From: Hippopus hippopus | Taxonomy: Eukaryota; Mollusca; Bivalvia; Cardiida; Cardiidae | Direction: 5' to 3' | NCBI GenBank assembly: GCA_946811185.2 | Contig: OX328106.1 | Span: forward strand, 30,626,426-30,690,425 | Length of the DNA stretch: 64,000 nucleotides | In this document: one piece after another, positions 45,816 through 57,980 of the stretch | Numbering within the stretch: the stretch's first letter is position 1 | How the letters are laid out: the number at the start of each line of letters is the position of its first letter | The notes under the pieces: generated by a model | The model's input: only the letters and a program-made list of their open reading frames with translations | Database searches by the model: none | What the model was told of the DNA's origin: nothing | Made by a program: the position numbers and the translations under genes

Positions 45816-46073
45816 AGAGAGATCCCGTGCTTTGGAATCCTGGACACGTTGCTGTCCTTTTAAATACTTACGTGTATAGAATATCAATGATAAAAGTTTA
45901 TTTTTACGATCCGATCTTTGAGACAGACACACTAAGGAAAATGAGAGTTATGATCACGATCTGTGGAGCTTTTTAACCATTGCTTTGATGATGATGATGA
46001 TGATAAGGCTGATATTTGCGGTGGTGGTTAAGTTGGTAGTGATGATGATGACGGTGTGATGATTGTGGATTTC

Positions 46074-46290
46074 TTAACTCTATACCACACAATCCCTACT
46101 TTTAACGACCCCAAGGAAGGAGACTTGAAAACATTTTGGGAACAGGAGAAACCAGCATTTTCTCCTTTTCCCAAACTGTTTTCTACCCTTTCAGTGACAA
46201 ATCTTATCCTCTGAACCATGTTTAGTTTCTCCTATAAAAATGCCTATATTAAAGATGATTCAAAAATTTTGTTGTGTGGTAAAGGGTTAA
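46074..46290 (+). mobile_element. Family A MITE, complete
   Basis: TTAA at 46074-46077 and 46287-46290; right end GTGTGGTAAAGGGTTAA. The palindromic core is shortened (CAGGAGAAACCAGC). It splits an array module. Confidence 0.7.
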
Positions 46291-46312
46291 TGGAGATAGA
46301 TTTATTTGTGTG

Positions 46313-46635
46313 CTTGGAGTTTTAAGGCCGACTTCCAAATTATTTCAGTAATATCGCGGCGGTCACTGCACCAACCCATACTTTATTGAAGTATTTATTA
46401 CCAGTACTTTTCACATGATCTTTCCCAAACCACTGGCTGTTTTCCCACATAAATAGCTTGAAACATGAATGAACAATTAGAAAAGGATGAATTCTGTCGC
46501 AATGAACGTAAACAATCCTAAAAAAGATATTAGAACAGCTTGGGAATCGAACCATTCACTCCTGGGTTTCAAATCCGCAAAGTTGTTACTTGCTGTGCCA
46601 CAGGGCTTAGCTAAGCGATCTGACGTAAAATAAAG

Positions 46636-46679
<44 letters not shown>

Positions 46680-46833
46680 TGAATTTGACATGTTTTCTTC
46701 ATTCCGAGAGGGTTGTAGTGTGAGAAAAGAAATTGTGATTATTGAAAAGATAAATGATTGAAGAGGAAAACGAAAAAAAGAATGAATCCTGTCGCAGTGC
46801 AGTAACGATCATCAAACCTCGGGGGTGGGGGGG

Positions 46834-46884
<51 letters not shown>
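46313..46884 (-). mobile_element. Two type 2 SINE remnants, each with (GA)n
   Basis: A full-length but diverged copy at 46313-46618, (GA)n at 46643-46676, a short remnant at 46760-46830 and (GA)n at 46837-46883. Confidence 0.5.
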
Positions 46885-46887
<3 letters not shown>

Positions 46888-47864
46888 CTGTCGCAATGAA
46901 TATAATCAGTACTTGGAAAGAAATTTGCCGAGCTAAGAATTGGAACCAACAATACCCTGGTTTCAAGTCCCATAGATTACCGACTGAGCTACCGATCTCG
47001 GCATTGTTTTATTTAGTGAAGGTTCAATAAACGTCATAAAGATTCTTTCAGCACGACCTTAGAGAGGAAGACTTTTGAAAACATTGTTTGAATCAGGAAA
47101 CAATGCTGGTGATCAATTATGCCACGTTTAATTTATCGCCCTAAATGAAATTATAAGGGAGAATCTAGTTGTCTCTTGCCTTAGTTCAAATGGATTGACG
47201 ATGTTCGAAGGAATTTAAGTTTATAGCAGATACGTAGAGAGTTGAAAGTGTATTATTTCCGTCACATCATTTACATGTATATCAGGGCGTCATGTGCACC
47301 TATCCATGCTGTGTTGGTATTTCATTTACCAATACCTTGCACATTATTCCAAACCAATGGCTGCTTTCCTACATAACTTTTGTCGGGAAAAATGTGAGCG
47401 ATTAGAAATTAATGAATCTTGTCGCAATGACTGTCGTCAAACCTCGCATAAAAATTGCAACAGCTGGGATATCGAACCTGAAAACTCCTAGTTTCAGGCC
47501 TCGTACATCATCAAAAGAGCAACCAAGCTGAGAATTATGCCGATGAAGTTTTCTGTTGCATTTGATTAGATCTAACACGGAGCCATGTTAACGAAAATGA
47601 AAGTTATGAGCCCGATCTGACGACTTCAACATAATTTGAGTTATATTGCACGCACCTACTTATGCGTTATTGGAGTTTCTTTTACCGGTATTTTGCTTTT
47701 AACCTTTCCCAAACCACTGTTTGCTTTCAAACGTAGATCATTTGAAACATTGTTCAATGATGAGAGAAGAATGAATCCTGTCGCTTTGAACTTAATCTTG
47801 AAAAAGGAAATTAGATTAGCCGGCGAATCGAACTATAGTGCGTTGGGTTTACAGTCTGGAACAT

Positions 47865-48178
47865 AACACCAAGCCCCGGTAGCTCAGTCGGTAGCGTGCA
47901 GGACTTGAGAACAAGGGGTCGTGGGTTCGATCCCTGGCTCGGCCAATTTCTTTCCGAGGATTGATCATAGTCATTGCGACAGGATTTATTCATCTCCCAC
48001 CGCTGACCATTGTTTCGACGATGGTTATGTGGGAAAGCAGCCAGTGGCTTGGAAAGAAAATTGTGCGGAATACTGGTAAAACAGACTCCAGGAAAGCATG
48101 GATAGGTGCACTGGCCGCCGCGATATAACAGAAATAATGTTGAAAACGGCGTTAAACACCACACAATTAATAAATCAA
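47865..48178 (+). mobile_element. Young type 2 SINE with target-site duplication
   Basis: A box TAGCTCAGTCGGTAGCGTG, B box GGTTCGATCCC, body, tail GGCGTTAAACACCACACAAT. It is flanked by exact 10 bp repeats TCTGGAACAT at 47855-47864 and 48179-48188. The same target is empty and single in units 2 and 3 (55582-55591, 63087-63096). The head resembles a tRNA, but its acceptor and T stems do not pair. Confidence 0.85.
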
Positions 48179-48219
48179 TCTGGAACATTACTTTGCCGCT
48201 GCCTTTCGTGATGTTGAGT

Positions 48220-48251
<32 letters not shown>

Positions 48252-49687
48252 ATATTTGATTTTGAAATGTTTACTTTATTTCTAGAGGGTTGTTATGTGT
48301 GAGAAGAAATTGTAACATTTTGTAAAGAAAAATGATATACAGTTATGTTGTGAATTTAAGGGGGAGGGGGGGAATGTGAGCGATGAGAAATTAATGAATC
48401 TCGTCGCAATGACTGTCATCAAACCTCGGATAAAAATTGCAACAGCTTGGGAATCGAACCTGAAAACTCCTAGTTTCAGGCCTGGTACGTCGTGAACTGA
48501 GCAACTAAGCTGAGAATTATGCTGATGAAGTTTTCTTTTGCAATTGATCTGATCTTAAACGGAGCCATGTTAACAAAAATGAAAGTTAAGAGCCCGATCT
48601 GACGACTTCAACATGAGTTATAACGGACGCACCTACTTATGCCTTATTGGAGTTACTTTTACCGGTATTTCGTTTTTAACCTTTCCCAAACCACTGTTTG
48701 CTTTCAAACGTAGATCATTTGAAACATTGTTCAATGATGAGAGAAGAATGAATCCTGTCGCTTTGAACTTAATCCTGAAAAAGGAAATTAGATTAGCCGG
48801 CAAATCGAACTACAGAACCTTGGGTTTAAAGTCTGGAACATTGCTTTGCCACTGCCTTTAGTGATGTTGGGAGAGAGAGGGAGAGAGAGAGAGTGTGTGT
48901 ATTTGATTTTGAAAGGTTTACTGTATTCCTGGAGGGTTGTTAAGTGCGAGAAGAAATTGTACCATTTTGTAAAGAAAAATGATGTCCAGTTGTGTTGTGA
49001 ATTTAAGGAAGGAAAAAAACTGCGAGCGACGAGAAATTTAATGAATCTTGTCGCAATGACTGTCATCAAACCTCGGATAAAAATTGCAACAAGTGGGGAA
49101 TCGAACCTGAAAACCCCAAGTTTAAGGCCTTTTGCATAATAAAAATGATGTACAGTTATGTTGTGAATTTAAGGGGGAAAAATGTGAGCGATGAGAAATT
49201 AATGAATCTTGTCGCAATGCCTGTAATCAAACCTAGGATAAAAATTGCAACAGCTGGGGAATCGAACCTGAAAACCCCAAGTTTCAGGCCTTTCACGTCA
49301 ACAACTGAGCAACGAAGGTGAGAATTATGTTGATGAAGTTTTCTTTTGTAATTGATCAGATCTTAAAGGGAGCCATGTTAACGAAAAATGAAAGTTATGA
49401 GCCCGATCAGACGATTTCAACATATTTTGAGTTATATCGCACGCACCTATTTATGCGTTATTGGAGTTTCTTTTACCAGTACTTTGCTTTTAACCTTTCC
49501 GAAACCATTGTTTGTTTTCAAACGTAGATTATTTGAAACATTGGTCAACGATAAGAGAAGAGTGAATCCTGTCGCAATGAACTTATACAATCCTGAAAAA
49601 AGAAAATTTGATTTCCCGGTGAATCGAACTACAGAACCTTGGGTTTTACGTCTGGAACATTACTCTGCCGCCGGTTTTAGTGATGTT

Positions 49688-49721
<34 letters not shown>

Positions 49722-52700
49722 CAGTATTTGAATTTGAAATCTTTACTTTATTCCTGGAAGATTGTTATGTGCGAGAAGAAACTGTAATATTTTGTAAAGA
49801 AAAATGATGTACAATTGTGTTGTGAATTGAAGGAAAAAAAGACCTATTTGGAAGGAGGCAAGGATATGTCATATTTAGGAATCCTTGACACAATTTGATT
49901 TTTGTAAAGAAGTGGTGAAAAGCAAAGAAGTATGTTGCTGAAGTCTACTTTTGAAGTTGATCTATTCTTAGAGGGGACATTGATAAGGTAAACGAACAAT
50001 ATGTTTATGAGTCATGTTTGCAAGACCTTGGAGAGAAAGATCTTGCTATAATGGGAGAAAATACTGGTATCATATCCTGAAGCCTGTCCCCATATTATGG
50101 AAGCACTGGAAATGATAAGTGTATATTTGATTGTTGTTTACTGATTTTTTGGAAAGAATCAAAACTTAAAGATGGAAAAAAAAAAAAAAAAATGGAAATA
50201 CTGTGGACAAGCTGGAAATCGAGTAAAGAAATTGAACTGATTTGAATGTAGAATAAAAATGTTTTCCTGATTTCTTATAACAGTGTTGAAAAGTGAACTA
50301 AAATAGTATTGAGGAAAACTGTTTAAGTTTACAGCAGTTGTGAAGCTATTTAATAATGGCTTGGATGATGATGATGATTAAGTTGGTAGTGCTGGATGTT
50401 GTAGCGGAGCCAGATTTCTTTGTTAGCGTGTTTTTTTAGCGTTGTTTTAACTTGATGTCAGGTAAATGGCGCGGCCAGTGCTCTTGTAACAGTCTCTCCA
50501 AATCACTGGTTGCTTTTCAAAATAACTTTAGTCGATAGAATGATCGGCATTAAGCATAGAATAAATCCTGCAACAATGAATATAATCGAACCTCGGACAG
50601 AAATTGGTACAGCTTGGGGATCTAATCTGCGACTGTATAGGTTTTAAGCCATGTACTTTACCGACCAAGCAACTTGGCAAGACGATCTGAGAGAGAGAGA
50701 GAGGGAGAGAGAGAATGTATTTGATTTTGACTTGTTCACTTTTTTCCTGAAAGGTTGTTATGCTCGAGAAGAAATTGTAACATTTTGTGAAGAAAAATGA
50801 TGTACAGTTGTGGATTCAAGTAAAAAAAGATAAGGTTTTGGAAAGGGGATAACTTTTAACCGGTACTTAGCACAGTATTGTTCCCATTGGCACTGGCTGC
50901 TTTCCTCACACAACCTCGTCGAAAGAATTATGAGCGCTGAGATAAGTAAAAACCCTGTCGCAATAACTGTCATCAATTCCATAGAGCATATTCTCAGTCT
51001 AAGAGATTGTATCCTCAGTCCGCAGGTTTTACTTTCACATTGGGAGATATATTTTATCCGATTTTTATTCACTTCTGAAGAGTTGGTATGTGCGAAAAGA
51101 GATTGTAACCTTTTGTAAAGAACAATGATGGAAAAAGGAAAATGTGTGAACACTAGACTTTAATGGCCATATATTTAGAAATGTGCAGAAGTTAATTTTA
51201 AGGGGTTCGATATTTTCTGGACAGTTTTGGATTCAATAAAAAAAGTTATAGGCTATTTGGAAGGAGATCAGTACTTTCTTTTACCAGTACTTCGCACAAT
51301 ATTGTTCCCATTGGCACTTACTGCTTTCTTTTTCTGACGGCGTTGGAAGGATTATCAACGCTGAGATAGGAAGAAACCCTGTCGCAATAACTCATCATTT
51401 CCATTAAACATATTCTCAGTCTTGAAGATTTTATCCTCAGTCCGCAGGTTGTACTTTCACACCGGGAGAAATACATTTAGTGCGTAATACTGGCCCATTA
51501 GTCCTTACCATCGTCTTTAGTCTCATTTAACCCAATCTCATTATGTACCCTCAATAAAGCTTACCTCTGGAAATTATTCGATATCATCAACCACTTTTTG
51601 GTCCTTTCTATGTGCCTTTCTTTAAGATGCATCGTCGGTCTGTCAAATGTAAATGAAGATCCAGACACTTGTTTTTTCTTTGAATTAAACCAAATGCCGT
51701 GCGTTAGCCCCTTCAGTCTGTTTGATTTACCTTTAGTCCAAGAGATGTACCTGCAGTTCGAGAAATATTTCTTCTTTTTGTTTGATTGAGTCTTACATCT
51801 TTAGCGGCGAGCTCTATATCGATTGAAATTTCTTTTAAATAGGTCCTAAGGCTGTATTTCCACCTTCCTGTGACTGCACAAGTTCCTAAGCCTGTACCCA
51901 CAGTCGGCGATTTCAAACCCACAGCACCTAAAACCAACCCTCAGTCCGTTACAAGCATATCGATTGAGTCCTTGAGATTGTATCCTCAGTTCGTGGAATG
52001 TTTTCCCAGTCTATTTCATGTCCTCTTAGACGACTTTGAAATCGTACCTATAGTCAGTTGAATGTACCCCCAGGCCCTGAACCATTGGCCTCACTCAAAT
52101 GGTACCATTTGCACAGTTTGCCTTTACACACTTTTCCTGATATGTACCCTAAATCTGTTAGGTGTAAGTTTAGAGAGTTTCCTAATTATAACTTTTCTTC
52201 CAGTCTTATAACATTAGTCAAAGCGTTGAACCCAAAGTTAGCAATGAAAACCCTTAGTCTATGAGATGCACCTCAGTCACTCGGATACACCATAAGGCCC
52301 TAAAGCTGTATTCTATCTTAAAATTTACCCGTTTTCAATTAGACTGTATCCCTTGCCCACTTGATGTACCCACAGTTCGAAGATGTGTCCTCTGTCCATT
52401 GGTTACTGCAACAGCCCGTTTTATGTTCTTATAGGAATTGAGATGGTAGCCGTGGTGAGTGAGATGTGTATCATTAAGCTATAAACCTGTGTCCTTTCAG
52501 AGATTTTACTCCCAACCTGTTAGCCTGCACCGCCAGTCGGTAAGATGTTCTTTTGGTTCCTTCTACTTTGTCTCAGACGGTGAAATACATTCTCAGTTCG
52601 ATGTTTCCTCAAACCGTGAAACAATGTCCCTTCTATTATTTCAACCCAATGCCGTATGCCTGTATCTATGGTAGGTTATATATTCTCTCAGTTCGACAGA

Positions 52701-52936
52701 GATAACCTCAGTATTTACAACTATGCCCTTACTCGTATTTTAGCTCCAGTCGATTAGCTTGTTCTATCTGCTTCCTTTATATTTCAACCTAACTTAATTG
52801 AATGTACCTTCAGATGACGAACCTATGCCTGCACTTTTATTTCACCGATAACTCTTTGGCCTTTACTTCTTCATGACTTTAACCCTCAATCTAAACGATC
52901 TGAAATAATGTATTCCCCCTCATTTTACTGTCATCT

Positions 52937-53685
52937 CGCTCTCTCTCTCTTTTTCATTTTGGTCTCTCTCTCTCTCTGTCAATCTCTCTCTCTTTCTCTC
53001 TTTCTCTCTCTCTCTCTCTCACTTTCGTTTCGCTATTTCTGTCTCTCTTCACCTCTCTCTTTCCAATCGTCGTCTGTCTGTCTCTTTTTCTCTCTTTCTC
53101 TCTCTCTCTGTCTGTTTGTCTCTGTCTTTCTGTCTGTCTGTCTCTCTCTTTTTCTCTCACTCTCTATCTTCTCTTTTCAGAACTCTTTGTCTTACTCTCT
53201 GCTGTTCATTGTGATCTTTCCCCCTACATTTCCACTTTTAGTCTCTCTCTGTCGCTCTCTATCTCTCTCATTCTCTTTCTCTCTCTCTTTCTGGCTTTCT
53301 GTCTTTCCCTCGCTCTCTATTTCTCTCTCTATCCCTTCCGATTTCTCTCTCTCATCTTGGTACATATCTCTACTCTTTCTATCTATATCTCACTGCCTCC
53401 TTTCACACAGTCTCTCTATCTCTATTTCTCTCTCTGTCTCTTTCGCTATTCCACCATGTTCTGTCTCATTGTCTATCGTTCATTATTCTCTCACGTTCTC
53501 TCTGTCTGTCTATTTGTCTCCCTTTATTTCTTTGTCCTACCTGCAAAATTCTCTCTGTGTGTCTCTGTCCATCTATCCATGTCTTTCGCCTTTTGTCCCT
53601 CAAATTCTATCTATCTGTCTATCTATCAATGTATCTACCTATCTCCATCCATCCATCCATCAATCCATTCATCTCTTTTGGCTGA
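52937..53685 (+). repeat. Pyrimidine tract (CT-rich, ~750 bp)
   Basis: Almost purine-free (TCTC)n-rich strand ending in (CATC)n/(CTAT)n near 53600-53670. It produces a 288-codon Leu-Ser frame that is not a gene. Confidence 0.9.
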
Positions 53686-54533
53686 CTTCATATTGCAGCT
53701 GTGGTCTCTTTGTTGTGGCTCACGTTTGTAGGACTGTATTCTTGGACTATGATGTTTATCCTTTTCCTCCATAAAATGTACTTCCTACAATAAATTTAGC
53801 TTCCTTTTCTTCATACCTTCCTCAGTCTGTATGATTGATCGTTTCTCAGTTGATATGATGCTGCCTCAGTCCGTAATTTTGAGTGTAATCTGCTTTGAAA
53901 TACATGTAGATGAAGAACTGTGTAGAATTCTGCATTTGATCTTTTGGAATGAAATGTTAATGGTGTAACTGGCACAATTGAGACATCCTGGCAAGATCTT
54001 ACAAAATTATGTAATCATCCTGTACAATTCTACATACGACCACTTTGAATATCGTATCAGCCTCAGCTATTTACCGTAAGAATGCCGAAAAAGCCAAGGT
54101 TCCTATTTTATGATCAAAAGCAGCTTGTTTATTGAAAATAATTCATAAACATTCACGTAAGATTCATTGATTGATTGAAGAGTGATAAACGCCGTTTGCA
54201 ACATTATTTCAGTTTATATTGCGGCGGCCAGTGCACCTATCTATTCTTTCCTGTAATTTCTTTTACCAGTATTACGCACAGTATTCCTTCCAAGCCACTG
54301 GCTGCTTTCCCACATAACAGTCGTCGAAGCAATGGTCAACGTTGAGAGAGGAATGAATCCTATCCCAATGACTATAACCAATCCTCGGAAAAAATTGACC
54401 GAGCCGGGAAACCAACCAACGACGCCCTGTTCTCAAGTCCTTTATGGTTTCTTTATCCAGTGCTCCACACAATATTATATCCACTGGCTGCTTTCTCACA
54501 TACTCTACGTCATAAACATTAAAACATTATTCA

Positions 54534-54572
<39 letters not shown>

Positions 54573-55615
54573 TCCTGTCGCAATGAATATAATCAGTACT
54601 TGGAAAGAAATTTGCCGAGCTAGGAATTGGAACCAGCAATACCCTGGTCTCAAGTCCCATATATTACCGACTGAGCTACCGATCTCGGCATTGTTTTATT
54701 TAGTGAAGGTTTAATAAACGTCATAAAGATTCGTTCAGCACGACCTTAGAAAGGAAGACTTGAAAAAATTGTTTGAATCAGGAAACAATGCTGGTTTCAT
54801 GCCGCGTTTGCCCCACTACTTCAAAAGACAAATCTGATTATTTGGGCCACGTTTAATTTATCGCCCTAGATGAAATTATAAAGGAGAATCTAGTTGTCTC
54901 TTGCCTTAGTTCAATTGGATTGACGATGTTCGAAGGAATTTAAGTTTATAGCAGATACATAGAGAGTTGAAAGTGTATTATTTCAGTCATATCAGTTACA
55001 TGCATATCAGGGCGTCATGTGCACCTATCCATGCTGTGTTGGTATTTCATTTACCAGTACCTTGCACATTATTCCAAACCAATGGCTGCTTTCCTACATA
55101 ACTGTTGTCGGGAAAAATATGTGAGCGATGAGAAATTAATGAATCTTGTCGCAATGACTGTCATCAATCCTCGCATAAAAATTGCAACAGCTGGGGAATC
55201 GAACCTGAAAACTCCTAGTTTCAGGCCTCGTACATCATCAAAAGAGCAACGAAGCTGAGAATTATGCTGATGAAGTTTTCGTTTGCAATTGATCAGATCT
55301 AACACGGAGCCATGTTAACGAAAATGAAAGTTATGAGCCCGATCTGACGACTTCAACATAATTTGAGTTATAATGCACGCACCTACTTATGGGTTATTGG
55401 AGTTTCTTTTACCGGTATTTTGCTTTTAATCTTTCCCAAACCACTGTTTGCTTTCAAACGTAGATCATTTGAAACATTGTTCAATGATGAGAGAAGAATG
55501 AATCCTGTCGCTTTGAACTTAATCTTGAAAAAGGAAATTAGATTAGCCGGCGAATCGAACTATAGTACTTTGGGTTTAAAGTCTGGAACATTACTTTGCC
55601 GCTGCCTTTAGTGAT

Positions 55616-55618
<3 letters not shown>

Positions 55619-55678
<60 letters not shown>

Positions 55679-55682
55679 GAGA
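55619..55682. repeat. (GA)n microsatellite, unit 2
   Basis: A 64-base tract. The same site has about 22 bases in unit 1 (48227-48250) and 32 in unit 3 (63123-63154). Confidence 0.9.
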
Positions 55683-57945
55683 GTATTTGATTTTGAAATG
55701 TTTACTTTATTTCTGGAGGGTTGTTATGTGCGAGAAGAAATTGTAAGATTTTGTAAAGAAAAAAATGATGTACAGTTATGTTGTGAATTTAAGGGGGAAA
55801 AATGTGAGCGATGAGAAATTAATGAATCTTGTCGCAATGGCTGTCATCAAACCTCGGATAAAAATTGCAACAGCTGGGGAATCGAACCTGAAAACTCCTA
55901 GTTTAAGGCCTCGTACGTCGTGAACTGAGCAACTAAGCTGAGAATTATGCTGATGAAGTTTTCTTTTGCAACTGATCAGATCTTAAAGGGAGCCATGTTA
56001 ACGAAAATGACAGTTATGAGCCCGATCTGACGACTTCAACATAATTTCAGTTTTAATGGACGCTTCTACTTATGGGTTATTGGAGTTACTTTTACCGGTA
56101 TTTTGCTTTTAACCTTTCCCAAACCACTGTTTGCTTTCAAACGTAGATCATTTGAAACATTGTTCAATGATGAGAGAAGAATGAATCCTGTCGCTTTGAA
56201 CTTAATCCTGAAAAAGGAAATTAGATTAGCCGGCGAATCGAAGTACAGAACCTTGGGTTTAAAGTCTGGAACATTCCTTTGCCACTGCCTTTAGTGATGT
56301 TGGGAGGGAGAGAGATAGTGTGTAGTTGATTTTGAAATGTTTACTGTATTCCTGGAGGGTTGTTATGTGCGAGAAGAAATTGTAACATTTTGTAAAGAAA
56401 AATGATGTCCAGTTGTGTTGTGAATTGAAGGAAGGAAAAAAACTGCGAGCGACGAGAAATTAATGAATCTTGTCGCAATGACTGTCATCAGACCTGGGAT
56501 AAAAATTGCAACAGCTGGGGAATCGAACCTACGAACCCCAAGTTTCAGGCCTTTTACGTCATCAACTGAGCAACTAAGCTGACAATTATGCTAATGAAGT
56601 TTTCTTTTGTAATTGATCAGATCTTAAAGGGAGCCATGTTAACGAAAAATTAAAGTTATGAGCCCGATCAGACGATTTCAACATAATTTGAGTTATATCG
56701 CACGCACCTATTTATGCTTTATTGGAGTTTCTTTTACCGGTACTTTGCTTTTAACCTTTCCCAAACCATTGTTTGTTTTCAAACGTAGATTATTTGAAAC
56801 GTTGGTGAACGATAAGAGAAGAATGAATCCTGTCGCAATGAACTTATACAATCCTGAAAAAAGAAAATTTGATTTGCCGGGGAATCGAACTATAGAGCCT
56901 TGGGTTTTACGTCTGGAACATTACTTTGCCGCTGCTTTTAGTGATGTTGGCAGAGAGAGAGGGAGGGAGAGAGAGAGAGAGAGAAAGGGAGTATTTGAAT
57001 TTGAAATCTTTACTTTATTCCTGGAAGGTTGTTATATGCGAGAAGAGATTGTAACATTTTGTAAAGAAAAATGATGTACAATTGTGTTGTGAATTGAAGG
57101 AAAAAAGACCTATTTGGAAGGAGGCAAGGATATGTCATGTTTAGGAATCCTTGACACAATTTGATTTTGTAAAGAAGTGGTGAAAAGCAAAGAAGTATGT
57201 TGCTGAAGTCTACTCCTGAAGTTGATCGATTCTTAGAGGGGACGTTGATAAGGTAAACGAACAATATGTTTATGAGTCATGTTTGCAAGACCTTGGAGAG
57301 AAAGATCTTGTTATAATGGGAGAAAATACTGGTATCAAATCCCCAAGCCTATCCCCATATTATGGAAGTACTGGAAATGATAACTGTATATTTGATTGTT
57401 GTTTACTGATTTTTTGGAAAGAATCAAAACTTAAAGATGGAAAAAAAAAACAATGGAAATATTGTGGACAAGCTGGAAATCGAGTAAAGAAATTGAACTG
57501 ATTTGAATGTAGAATAAAGATGTTTTCCTGATTTCTTATAACAGTGTTGAAAAGTGAACTAAAATAGTATTGAGGAAAACTGTTTAAGTTTACAGCAGTT
57601 GTGAAGCTATTTAATAATGGCTTGGATGATAATGATGATTAAGTTGGTAGTGCTGGATGTTGTAGCGGAGCCAGATTTTTGTTAGCGTGTCTTTTTAGCG
57701 TTGTTTTAACTTGATGTCAGGTAAATGGCGCGGCCAGTGCTCTTGTAACAGTCTCTCCAAACCACTGGCTGCTTTTCAAAATAACTTTAGTTGATAGAAT
57801 GATCGGCATTAAGCATAGAATAAATCCTGCAACAATGAATATAATCGAACCTCGGACAGAAATTGGTACAGCTTGGGGATCTAATCTGCGACTGTATAGG
57901 TTTTAAGCCATGTACTTTACCGACCAAGCAACTTGGCAAGACGAT

Positions 57946-57980
<35 letters not shown>

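Larger units (their letters stand above)
46885..54571. repeat. Higher-order repeat unit 1 (~7.7 kb)
   Basis: Opens ATCCTGTCGCAATGAATATA. Order: SINE head remnant, ~650 bp sub-repeats starting near 47395, 48372 and 49020 (a partial one at 49184), a unique module (49.8-51.3 kb), minisatellite (51.41-52.86 kb), pyrimidine tract, the ACCAAGG-type module and a type 2 SINE ending in (GA)n. It carries a private SINE insertion and lacks ~105 bp present in unit 2. Confidence 0.75.

Noticed and set aside
47878..47950. tRNA gene on the plus strand
   Set aside because: A and B boxes are good, but the acceptor and T stems do not pair and the sequence continues into a SINE body with a target-site duplication.
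52908..53774. 288-codon open frame (Leu/Ser/Phe-rich)
   Set aside because: Pure by-product of the CT-rich tract; the same applies to the 124-148 codon frames at 53357-53731 and 60257-61220. No domain, no conserved phase between units.
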